This document shows, one piece after another, positions 8,115-15,688 of a DNA stretch of 64,000 nt. The notes under the pieces were generated by a model. It was given only the letters and a program-made list of their open reading frames with translations, was not told where the DNA came from and did no database searches. This stretch comes from CALHVX01 sp039198065 (GTDB taxonomy: Bacteria > Pseudomonadota > Gammaproteobacteria > Pseudomonadales > Azotimanducaceae): the NCBI GenBank assembly GCA_039198065.1, contig JBCCTU010000002.1, positions 1-64,000 of the forward strand, written 5' to 3'. Each line of letters starts with the position of its first letter. The first letter of the stretch is position 1. A program made the position numbers and the translations under genes.

Positions 8115-9347
8115 TCATTGGTTCAGAAGGGATCGAAGCTTCGGTATGTTAGTCTCGATGCTGTGGTGTTGTTCAACGAACGCCTTTGCGTTGCAACTCA
8201 GGCGATGACTTAAGTCTCTGTCATTTAGAACGGCGAGAATTCCATCTGTTAATGCTTGTGGATCTGCCGGCGGGATGAGGATACCTGTTTCGTTAGGGAT
8301 GACCAGCTCAGAGACACCGCCCACGCTAGTGGCGACCACTGGTACTCCAGATGCCATTGCCTCCATCAGTGATATTGGAACGCCTTCTGCGTAGGAAGGG
8401 AGAGCAAAAACGCTGGATACTGCCAGTTGCGCAGCTACTGTTTCAGTCGAGACTGAACCAATAAATTCACAACGATGCGAGACCTGTTTTTGTTTTGCGT
8501 AGCTCCTTAGTTGGTCTCGATGCGGTCCATCTCCGGCAACGCGGAGGATAGCGGATTCATCTTGTTCCAAGATCAAAGTGAATGCGTCGATTAAGTCGTA
8601 AATGCCCTTCTCAACAGCGAGACGACAGCAGACGAAAATGAGGTTTTCTTCACTAGTTGTACTAGGAATGAACTTCGCTCGAAATTTACCAACACTGATT
8701 CCACACTTGACTATGTTGTAGTTCGCGCTCCTGTTCCCGGAGTACAGGATAAGTTGGCTCAGGCAAAACTGGCTGATACAGCGCACAAAGGCAGCATTCC
8801 CAACCTTCACTGCGAGATCCTGCTGTGAAGCATTAAAGAACAGGTGAGGGCCGTGAATTGATAGAGAGTATGGAATGTCAAGAAGTTTAGCTGCGAGCAG
8901 CGTAACCGTTCCGCTGTGGTCTCCGAAGTGATTGTGCAGGTGAGAAGGCCTCCTCTTTGCCAGAAGCCCGTAGACTCTACATGCCTGCAGTAAATAGGCG
9001 GGTTTTTTCAGTAGTGCAAAACGACTGCTCGACCGGGTTTTGGTGAGGAGCCCAAGCGCGCGCCAGAACGATAACTTTGTCAGCGCTAGATATACAAAGG
9101 TCGCAATTGCCTTAAGGCCGTCGAGTTTTGTCGCGAAAGCGGTTGTGGTCCACGCACTCCATTGATCGACAAGGTAGGCGCTTCTGCCGCCGGACAATCC
9201 GCTGTCGCGAATAGATACGACTGAGACTTTTAATCCGAGCCTGAGTAACTCGCTCAGCTCGTCCCTGATGAACGTATCTGTTTCGAGTGGAAAGCGATGT
9301 AAGACGTACACAACGTCATCGGCGGAATCGTCGTGTTTTTTGGGCAT
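8115..9347 (-). CDS. Glycosyltransferase family 4 (colanic-acid-type)
   Basis: 410 residues. The N-terminal domain shows YVLHRFPLETDTFIRDEL and HLHNHFGDHSGTVTLLAAKL, typical of WcaL/AmsK-like transferases. The C-terminal donor domain has FVCCRLAVEKGIYDLIDAF and PSYAEGVPISLMEAMASG with both E-x7-E glutamates, then GILIPPADPQAL. Expected to act on lipid-linked polysaccharide intermediates at the inner membrane. It converges with the polymerase gene (31 bp apart) and lies at the distal end of the minus-strand group. Confidence 0.87.
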   Translation of the reverse strand: MPKKHDDSADDVVYVLHRFPLETDTFIRDELSELLRLGLKVSVVSIRDSGLSGGRSAYLVDQWSAWTTTAFATKLDGLKAIATFVYLALTKLSFWRALGLLTKTRSSSRFALLKKPAYLLQACRVYGLLAKRRPSHLHNHFGDHSGTVTLLAAKLLDIPYSLSIHGPHLFFNASQQDLAVKVGNAAFVRCISQFCLSQLILYSGNRSANYNIVKCGISVGKFRAKFIPSTTSEENLIFVCCRLAVEKGIYDLIDAFTLILEQDESAILRVAGDGPHRDQLRSYAKQKQVSHRCEFIGSVSTETVAAQLAVSSVFALPSYAEGVPISLMEAMASGVPVVATSVGGVSELVIPNETGILIPPADPQALTDGILAVLNDRDLSHRLSCNAKAFVEQHHSIETNIPKLRSLLNQ

Positions 9348-9386
9348 TGATCGATCTAGTTCTATATGCGTTGCGTAAGCGGGGTG

Positions 9387-10370
9387 CTACTTGTATTCAA
9401 TAATTTCTGAGTCGTTGTTGAGCAGGGAATCAACCGCAAACTTCGCGACGCCTATGCCCTCCAGGACATTGGATATGAGCAGCGAGCTCGCGTAGACCCA
9501 ACTGTGTTCGCCAGTGGGACACGGCGCCCTCAAATAGGTCCAGATGAGTTTCGCAGCCAGCAACCCAGCTACGAAGGAAACCATCTTCGGACTTATTGCG
9601 ATCAGAAGTAAAGACAGGATTGGAAACGCCAGCCCCCAAAGCGTTGCGCGTGCCGTTTCCCTGACAAAATGGCGTTCTTTGGTCGCGCCATGAATCGATG
9701 CGCCAAGGGCGAATGCGTATCCGCCTCGAATGCACCGCTTTGCCCAGGACTTGAAGTCTGTGATCGCCGCATCGTGATACGTCATGTTTGCGTCTATTCT
9801 GAAGACTTGCCAACCGGCGCGACGTAGGCGAACGCAAAGCTCTGGCTCTTCACCGGCAATGAGTTTGGGGTTGAACCCCTCTACCTCGAGAAAGACAGCA
9901 GCCCGAACGAGGAAGTCTCCTCCGCAGTGGCGGGCGGCACCGATAGGTGTGTTCCATTCCCAGTCGCAGAGTTGGTTGTAAACGCTAGCAGCAGGATGCA
10001 GCTCACTTCTCTGCCCACAAACGATAGCGACGTCCGGCTTGTCCTCAATGAACTCAATCGCTCGCTTGACCCAGGCGTCAGCAAGGAGGCAATCCCCATC
10101 GAGGAACTGAACGTACTGCAGACCTTCTCCATAAGCATCGTTCAAATCACTGAATCCGGCATTTCGCGCTCGGGCCGCGGTAAACGGTGCGCTTGTATCA
10201 AGAAGATGTGTTCTAAAGTCGTTTTCTTCTGCGACCGCGACGCTTCCGTCTGTTGAGCCGGAATCAACATAGACCACCCATTCCGGATTGACGCCGGCGT
10301 CGATGAGTGATTTGAAGCACCCGATGAGGCGCTCACCTTCGTTTCTTCCGATGACGACATAGCCGATCAT
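9387..10370 (-). CDS. Glycosyltransferase family 2
   Basis: 327 residues with a GT-A fold. The N-terminal nucleotide-sugar region is YVVIGRNEGERLIGC and VVYVDSGSTDGS, the metal site is in QFLDGDC, and the acceptor-side motif is GEEPELCVRLRRAGW. Two hydrophobic helices near the C-terminus (FPILSLLLIAISPKMVSFV) should anchor it to the membrane. It resembles the GT2 proteins placed beside XrtA-type export genes. It lies 39 bp upstream of the GT4 gene on the same strand, and 89 bp separate it from the ATPase gene. Confidence 0.85.
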   Translation of the reverse strand: MIGYVVIGRNEGERLIGCFKSLIDAGVNPEWVVYVDSGSTDGSVAVAEENDFRTHLLDTSAPFTAARARNAGFSDLNDAYGEGLQYVQFLDGDCLLADAWVKRAIEFIEDKPDVAIVCGQRSELHPAASVYNQLCDWEWNTPIGAARHCGGDFLVRAAVFLEVEGFNPKLIAGEEPELCVRLRRAGWQVFRIDANMTYHDAAITDFKSWAKRCIRGGYAFALGASIHGATKERHFVRETARATLWGLAFPILSLLLIAISPKMVSFVAGLLAAKLIWTYLRAPCPTGEHSWVYASSLLISNVLEGIGVAKFAVDSLLNNDSEIIEYK

Positions 10371-10459
10371 GAAGATCTAACCTTTGCGATGGCCGGCATA
10401 TTTGGTTGGTTGTGACCGAGCGGCTGTTCCATGAGAGGTCGGAAACCAAAGCTACTCTG

Positions 10460-11443
10460 TTACGTGGTTCGACGCCGACGGCTTGCGGCACCGTTTCGAT
10501 CACGTTTTACTGGTGCGCCGGGTTTCAGCGGAGCGGTCGAAACCCGCTCCATTGACGCGATGTCAACTCCACGTTCTTCCAATACCATGGTGCGAATCTT
10601 CGCGGCATCGTCGGAGCGGTAGCGTCGATTAATGTGGCTCATGCCGATCTTTTTGCTTTCGACCACCTGTTTGACGATGTCGATGCCGATTTCAGGCTTT
10701 GAATCAGCATAGCCAAACGCAAGACAGAGGTGGCACAGATTGTTGATGATTCTCGGTACGCCGAGGCTGTGGTAATAAACGATCGCTCGCGCTTCGTAGT
10801 TGAACAAATCAGGGCTGCCCCCGGCCATGCCAAGCCTGTAATCGATGTACCCGTTGGTTTGCTCCAGGGAAAACTCACTCAGGCTGGCGTCTACGGCAAT
10901 TCTCTGGGAAAACTGTCGCAGCTCGTCGAGCTCGAGCTTCTCGCTGAGTTCGGGTTGACCAACGAGTATTACCTGAAGGATTGATCCTTTATCGAGATTC
11001 AGATTCGATAGCAGTCTTACCTCTTCTAGGTTCTCCACAGTGAGGTTTTGCGCTTCATCAATAATCAGCACCGTTCGGCGGTCTGTCTCGTAGTTGGTTT
11101 CAAGAAACCGCACAAACGTGTGATAGAGGACCGTCTCACCTTTTTCTGAAGGGTCGATGTTGTATGCAGAAAGAATCCAGGGCAGAAGTTTGCCCATGTT
11201 CGGATGCGTGTTGTTGATCAGTCCCACATGAAGTTCTGAGACGTCTCGCTCAAGTACTTTTCTTAAGAGCGTTGTTTTCCCTGTACCAACTTCGCCCGTC
11301 ACGACGGTTATGCCCGCGTTGGTAAGGAGTGCGTAGCGAAGCGCTGCAAGGGCTCGTGCGTGCTGTGCACTCATGTAGAAGCAGTCGGCATCGGGCGTGA
11401 GAGAAAACGGGCTCTTGCTCAAACCATAAAAGGATTCGTACAT
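10460..11443 (-). CDS. XrtA-associated ExeA/GspA-like AAA ATPase
   Basis: 327 residues. The start MYESFYGLSKSPFSLTPDA is diagnostic of the ExeA-like ATPases found in exosortase/exopolysaccharide loci. Walker A is TGEVGTGKTTLL, Walker B is VLIIDEAQNL, and VGQPELSEKL with FSQRIAVDA follows (sensor region). The C-terminal 50 residues are basic and probably disordered. It stands after the tyrosine kinase, and their stop and start codons overlap (TGATG), implying translational coupling. Its exact job in these loci is unknown; a role in assembly or secretion of polymer or PEP-CTERM proteins is inferred from context. Confidence 0.85.
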   Translation of the reverse strand: MYESFYGLSKSPFSLTPDADCFYMSAQHARALAALRYALLTNAGITVVTGEVGTGKTTLLRKVLERDVSELHVGLINNTHPNMGKLLPWILSAYNIDPSEKGETVLYHTFVRFLETNYETDRRTVLIIDEAQNLTVENLEEVRLLSNLNLDKGSILQVILVGQPELSEKLELDELRQFSQRIAVDASLSEFSLEQTNGYIDYRLGMAGGSPDLFNYEARAIVYYHSLGVPRIINNLCHLCLAFGYADSKPEIGIDIVKQVVESKKIGMSHINRRYRSDDAAKIRTMVLEERGVDIASMERVSTAPLKPGAPVKRDRNGAASRRRRTT

Positions 11444-12303
11444 CAGCTGTTCTCGTCCGATCCGTCTCCGTAGCCATAGCCGTAGGCGACGTTTTCGCTA
11501 ACCAACCCTTGATTTATCACGCTGCCGACGAGAGGCGTTTTGCCGAGCAGGCGGATCGTTTCTTCAATGTCCTGTTTTGAAGTTTTGGCGTATTGCATCA
11601 CGAGCAATGCGGCATCGCAGTTCGGGAGAAATGTGTGAACGTCTGCGATTCCACACATGGGCGGCAGGTCTACGATTACCAACGCGTTGTCTTCGCTACT
11701 TAAATTGGTGATCAGATCACGGGCACGGTTTGACGCCAGCAGTTCTGCGGCTCTGTCGGTAGGCGCGCGTCCGGTGTAAAAGGTGATGTTGTCGAACTGG
11801 GTGTTGAATCCAACGTCGCTTAGGCTATTCCCGCCGACCAGGTAATCTAAGACGCTGTGTGTTGGAGAGACGTCGAGAATCCTGGCGACGCTTGGCTTTC
11901 TCAGGTCTAGATCCACCAGTGAAACGTCTAACGTGCCTTGATTAGCAATGGAAAGCGCCAAATTTAGGGCGACGTATGACTTTCCGATTCCCTCAGTGGG
12001 GCCGACGATCGCAAGCACTTTGCAGTTGTTGGATCGCAGTTTGCTCAGCACCTGCGTACGAAGCATACGGAACACATTCGACTTCCTACCGGACGGCAGA
12101 TGCCCAACGATGTTTCGCTCCGCTAGACGGTCCGTGTCGACCACGAGCTGTTCTTTTGGCGAACCGGGCGCTTGATCTGCGGGCCGAGACAAATCTGCAC
12201 TTTCGACTTTGATCTCTTCCGCTTGCGGGCGCAGAACGCTCGATTGCTTTTCCGCGAGTGCTTTGGCGACGGCTCTCTCGAGTGGATCAGGTAGGGTGTT
12301 CAC
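11443..12303 (-). CDS. CpsD/CapB-family tyrosine autokinase (exopolysaccharide regulator)
   Basis: 286 residues. It carries the bacterial tyrosine-kinase P-loop set: Walker A in GPTEGIGKSYVALNLALS, Walker A' in SLVDLDLRKPSV, and Walker B in ALVIVDLPPMCG. The C-terminus holds a tyrosine cluster (AYGYGYGDGS), the usual autophosphorylation site. It has no membrane segment, so it should pair with the separate chain-length protein, whose gene overlaps it by 4 bp (ATGA). Phosphorylation cycling of this pair normally controls polymer length and export. The N-terminal 60 residues are low-complexity linker. Confidence 0.88.
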   Translation of the reverse strand: MNTLPDPLERAVAKALAEKQSSVLRPQAEEIKVESADLSRPADQAPGSPKEQLVVDTDRLAERNIVGHLPSGRKSNVFRMLRTQVLSKLRSNNCKVLAIVGPTEGIGKSYVALNLALSIANQGTLDVSLVDLDLRKPSVARILDVSPTHSVLDYLVGGNSLSDVGFNTQFDNITFYTGRAPTDRAAELLASNRARDLITNLSSEDNALVIVDLPPMCGIADVHTFLPNCDAALLVMQYAKTSKQDIEETIRLLGKTPLVGSVINQGLVSENVAYGYGYGDGSDENS

Positions 12304-13862
12304 GACGCGAAACGTCCCATAACGGTTAGAAGGTCAGCCTTGGTGTAAAAGGCGATTGCACCTGCGATGCAACCGGCAACTAGAAACATGGCGCCAGTCC
12401 ATAAATACGCGCGGGCGTAGCCAACTGGAGCGTGGTCCTCAAACCGAGGGATAGTCAGTAAAGGCTCGGCTCCAAGGAGTTTTGTGTACGTCGCTTGCCC
12501 TCGTATTCCAGGGGCAAGTAGCTCTCGAAGTACCATCAGCCCAATCCCCGTAATCAAAGCAAAGGCAGTGCCGCCCAATGCAATCAGGGGCCGGTTCGGG
12601 CTTTCTGGTTTGATTGGAACGACCGCCGCTTCTAGTAGAGTGAAACGCTCACCTTTCTGTTCTTCCTCGAGATTTTGTGAGATCTGCGCCTCAATCTGCT
12701 TGTTTCGCAGCTCCTGGTACTTAGCTTCTAGGTTCGCGAGGTCCCGTTGCAGATCGACGTACCGCTGCTCAACGTCCGGCGACTTTGCTATTCGCAGCTC
12801 TTGTTCTTCCAGGTCGAGCTTGAGCTTCCGCATCGATTCACGCAGGTAAACTTCTTTGTTTTGCGCGGCCTCAAGCTGTGTTGTGAGCCTTGCGTACGCG
12901 GGATCCGCCATTAGCTCGGCGCCCGTGTTGTCCTCATCCAGCTCTCGCTCCATCTCTGCTTTGGCTCGAGCAATCTCTCGACGTAGATAGATCGCGTCGG
13001 GGTGCTGCTCCGTGTTTTCCACAAGAACGGCCGTGTACCGTCGCTCCAGGTCGAAGATACTTTCTCCCGCGCCGATTCCGGAGTCGCTTGAGCGACTGCG
13101 GTACTGGTCGCGCTCGATTTCCAGGCTGCGCCGTTCTGCAACAACCTCTTCTAAGGATAACGCCGCCTGCTGGTAGTCACTTTCATACCGTGACATGAGT
13201 GCGAGGTTCATTTTCAAGAGCTCAGGCATGCTTTCTCTATTTTGCTGCTTGAACGCTGCAACCTGTTTTTCAAGCTCGGTGATTTGCTCGCGAATTCTCT
13301 CGCTCTCTTCGGCAATGAATTCCGTCGTTTGAGCAGCCCGTTCTGACCGTGTTTTGACGTTTTCGTTTAGGAAAAGGGTGACGAGTTCGTTGGCCACGAG
13401 CTGGGCAGTGCCGGGTTTGTCGGCGTCGAAAGACAGCGTAAAGGAGATTGCTTGCGCACGACGCTGATTCCCAGTCGACTTGACAACATCGAGCGTCACG
13501 TTGTTTCTGAACTTGGAGACCAGTTCGGTGTCGGACGAATCCTGGTCGGCATACAAGTTGAGATCATCAATGGTCTCAAGGACCTTCGAGCGCGTGAGCA
13601 CGCGTTGCGCAATAAACTCGATTCGTTCCGTAGCGTTGCTGGTAATCGTCGACCGAATGAGCTCTTCCGGAATCTGTTGGCTCTCGACAGAGATATGAGC
13701 TGTCGATCGAAATGTTGGCGGAAGAAACATCGCGAGTGAAACAAACGCTGCCGCCAGCAGGACGGCTGGAAAAACGAAGTACCACAAACGGTCCCAAGCG
13801 ATCGCGCGAACATCTCGAACGCTGAGCGGGAAAATGGCGTCATCGGCTGGCAGATCGCTCAT
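12300..13862 (-). CDS. Wzz/GumC-type polysaccharide chain-length determinant
   Basis: 520 residues from ATG 13862. An upstream in-frame ATG at 13925 adds 21 residues that do not look like the family. A cytoplasmic start leads to TM1 (FVFPAVLLAAAFVSLAMF), then a Wzz domain with ISVESQQIPEELI, a long periplasmic coiled coil at about residues 180-400, the proline-rich exit PIKPESPNRP and TM2. An extra C-terminal hydrophobic segment (AMFLVAGCIAGAIAFY) is present, a layout seen in XrtA-system chain-length proteins. First gene of the minus-strand operon. It controls polymer length together with the tyrosine kinase. Confidence 0.88.
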   Translation of the reverse strand: MSDLPADDAIFPLSVRDVRAIAWDRLWYFVFPAVLLAAAFVSLAMFLPPTFRSTAHISVESQQIPEELIRSTITSNATERIEFIAQRVLTRSKVLETIDDLNLYADQDSSDTELVSKFRNNVTLDVVKSTGNQRRAQAISFTLSFDADKPGTAQLVANELVTLFLNENVKTRSERAAQTTEFIAEESERIREQITELEKQVAAFKQQNRESMPELLKMNLALMSRYESDYQQAALSLEEVVAERRSLEIERDQYRSRSSDSGIGAGESIFDLERRYTAVLVENTEQHPDAIYLRREIARAKAEMERELDEDNTGAELMADPAYARLTTQLEAAQNKEVYLRESMRKLKLDLEEQELRIAKSPDVEQRYVDLQRDLANLEAKYQELRNKQIEAQISQNLEEEQKGERFTLLEAAVVPIKPESPNRPLIALGGTAFALITGIGLMVLRELLAPGIRGQATYTKLLGAEPLLTIPRFEDHAPVGYARAYLWTGAMFLVAGCIAGAIAFYTKADLLTVMGRFAS

Positions 13863-14671
13863 TGGAGTGAGAACCAAATGTTGTTTGGGGAAATTTCCGC
13901 AAGCGAAGTGTACCCGCGGCTGCAAGCGCCGAGTTGCAATCTAATGTCCGTATTGCAAGAGTTTTGTCGCGCGTGCTTCTCATTCCTGGGCTCTTTTTCG
14001 TAACACAAAAGTCGACTAGCGAGGTGCGCGAGGAACCGATTCGGCGATTCGATTTAGACGGCACTAGGGCACGTAGACTCTCGCGGCATTGCGAGAAATT
14101 TTCTTGACTAAAAAGGGGTTAGCGTAGCCATCGCAGAGTCCTTCCCGCCAGGCGAAACAGCGTGTGAACTAGAGCCAGAGTTCTCTGGCCTCGTTGGCCA
14201 TTCCCTAGCCAAGGCACCTTGAGTCGAAGAACCTGAAATGCGGGTTGCAGCGTTGCAACGGCGGACAGCGGCGGTACGTACCGGCGTACCACATAATGTT
14301 GGACGCAGCTTCCAGCAATGCATCATTTCAGTGCGACAAACTGCTGGATCGCATTCACAACAACCCGGTTTGGCGACGCCGACTTATCAGTTGCCCCGTC
14401 ATCGGGTCGCTTCCGAAGTGCCTCGGCGGCATGATCTGGCCGAAAATGAATATCGCAGGATGGTTGGTGAAGCAGTGGGATGCTGATCGACCACTGAAAT
14501 CGAAGAAAGCTCGGATCCGTTCAGGTTACTACAAGCTGCTTACAAGGACCCAACGCCGATTCGTTGTATGACACACCCAAGCAACGTAGCTTCTCCTGTG
14601 CGAACTTGATCACGCTTTAAGGCGTCAGTGCTCACATGATGACGTAAGGTAGAGCCTGCCGCGGCGGTTTT
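13863..14671. other. Large gene-poor gap in the polysaccharide locus
   Basis: About 810 bp. Short overlapping frames exist at 14108-14571 on both strands, but none is supported. One plus-strand frame contains DRIHNNPVWRRRL, faintly like the end of a REP-associated transposase, without the catalytic HUH motif. The stretch presumably holds the promoter of the chain-length operon; no convincing consensus was found. It may be the scar of a lost gene. Confidence 0.4.
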
Positions 14672-14688
14672 TTGGCGTGGTAATTGCA
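14672..14688 (+). promoter_or_regulatory. Sigma-54 (RpoN) -24/-12 promoter
   Basis: TTGGCGTGGTAATTGCA matches the RpoN consensus (TTGGCACG, four bases, TTGCA) with exact GG-N10-GC spacing: GG at 14674-14675 and GC at 14686-14687. The predicted start of transcription is near 14699, leaving a 33-base leader with a strong GGGGGGA ribosome site before the ATG at 14732. Only the CA after TTGGC departs from consensus. PEP-CTERM genes in exosortase bacteria are known to be driven by RpoN with the PrsK/PrsR pair, which fits the gene behind it. Confidence 0.75.
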
Positions 14689-14731
14689 CAGTTTTTAGAC
14701 GGATAAACCATTCCCCGAAGGGGGGGACGAT

Positions 14732-15553
14732 ATGATTTCTGCATTATCTAGATCAGCAGTTCTTGTCCTAGCGGTTGCATTCTGGAGTTCCGCACACGCG
14801 GGGATGACCAGCTACAACGTTTCAAGCACTGGTAAAGTCGATTGCACGACGGCGTCCGGAAGTGACGCTCCACACGGTTTGTGGACGAACAGGTACCAAG
14901 TGGGCGCAGGATCCGTGCACGGCGGTTGCGGTCAGTACTTCAACTTCTCCGACGATTCTACGCTCGACGTAGACGGCTCCAAAGCTCGTCTGTCCGCTAC
15001 TGCTACCAACCCTTATGGCGTAACGGCTGACATCGACTTTGTTTTCAGGAAGCCCTTAGGTCTGGCTGACTGGGAAAAGACCGGTGGTAAGGTTAAGGGC
15101 GCCGACCTGGGCGACGAAAGTAAGTGGACGTTTTATGAGTTGGGTAAGGGCCGCATTAACGTCACGCAGAAACACTCAATTGGTAACATCGACATAAAGG
15201 TAGTGGACCACTTCCGTCTCGATCTCAAAGATGACACCGCGTTCCAGTTCGGTGTTGGCGCCAACGACAAAACCGGGGCGATGGGCGCCTCTGGTTGGCT
15301 GGACATCAACCTCTGGGCGCGCACGACGCTGGTCTACAAGTGGGATAAGGTCGTTGGCGGGTGGGCGTCAGTTATTCCAGACCTGTGGGGCCACCTGTAT
15401 GACTGGAAACTTGGTGACCATTGGGACCTAAACATGGAGTTAAGCGCGGTGCCGCTGCCGTCAAGCCTCGTGCTGTTTATCTCCGGGCTTCTCGCGCTGG
15501 CTGGATTCAATAGCCGGAAGCGTTCATCAGCAAAGATGGCGGTCGCTGCATAA
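14732..15553 (+). CDS. PEP-CTERM-type sorted secreted protein
   Basis: 273 residues. A signal peptide (MISALSRSAVLVLAVAFWSSAHAG) is followed by a beta-rich body of about 215 residues with two cysteines early (KVDCTT, GGCGQYF). The tail has the exosortase sorting layout: VPLPSS at about 240, a hydrophobic helix (LVLFISGLLALAGF) and the basic cluster NSRKR. Proteins of this type are cut by exosortase XrtA and sent to the cell surface or matrix. The body matches no fold I can name. The tail runs 9 residues beyond RKR, a little longer than usual. No exosortase is in the window, so processing in trans is inferred. Confidence 0.8.
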   Translation: MISALSRSAVLVLAVAFWSSAHAGMTSYNVSSTGKVDCTTASGSDAPHGLWTNRYQVGAGSVHGGCGQYFNFSDDSTLDVDGSKARLSATATNPYGVTADIDFVFRKPLGLADWEKTGGKVKGADLGDESKWTFYELGKGRINVTQKHSIGNIDIKVVDHFRLDLKDDTAFQFGVGANDKTGAMGASGWLDINLWARTTLVYKWDKVVGGWASVIPDLWGHLYDWKLGDHWDLNMELSAVPLPSSLVLFISGLLALAGFNSRKRSSAKMAVAA

Positions 15554-15596
15554 CCATGTTTGCCGCGCCACCGGCGCACAAAACATGATTGAAGAA

Positions 15597-15625
15597 GGCT
15601 CCGACTGAGGTCGGGGCTTTTTTTT
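15597..15625 (+). terminator. Rho-independent terminator after the PEP-CTERM gene
   Basis: GGCTCCGAC and GTCGGGGCT pair across a short TGAG loop (one G-U), followed by eight T. It lies 43 bp after the PEP-CTERM stop and ends that single-gene transcript before the convergent pccA. Confidence 0.85.
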
Positions 15626-15688
15626 CGTCTGATTTTTTCTCACCGGTATTGCGGCCGGTTGTACTGCTCCCCCGATACGAACGGGCTT

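Noticed and set aside
13934..13953. Second sigma-54 promoter for the chain-length operon on the minus strand
   Set aside because: GG and TTGCA spacing fits, but the bases around GG (CGGACAT) match the -24 consensus too poorly to call.
14245..14571. 108-residue ORF in the gap before the PEP-CTERM gene
   Set aside because: No recognisable family, poor composition, overlapping frames on both strands; the HNNPV similarity to REP-associated transposases is too short.
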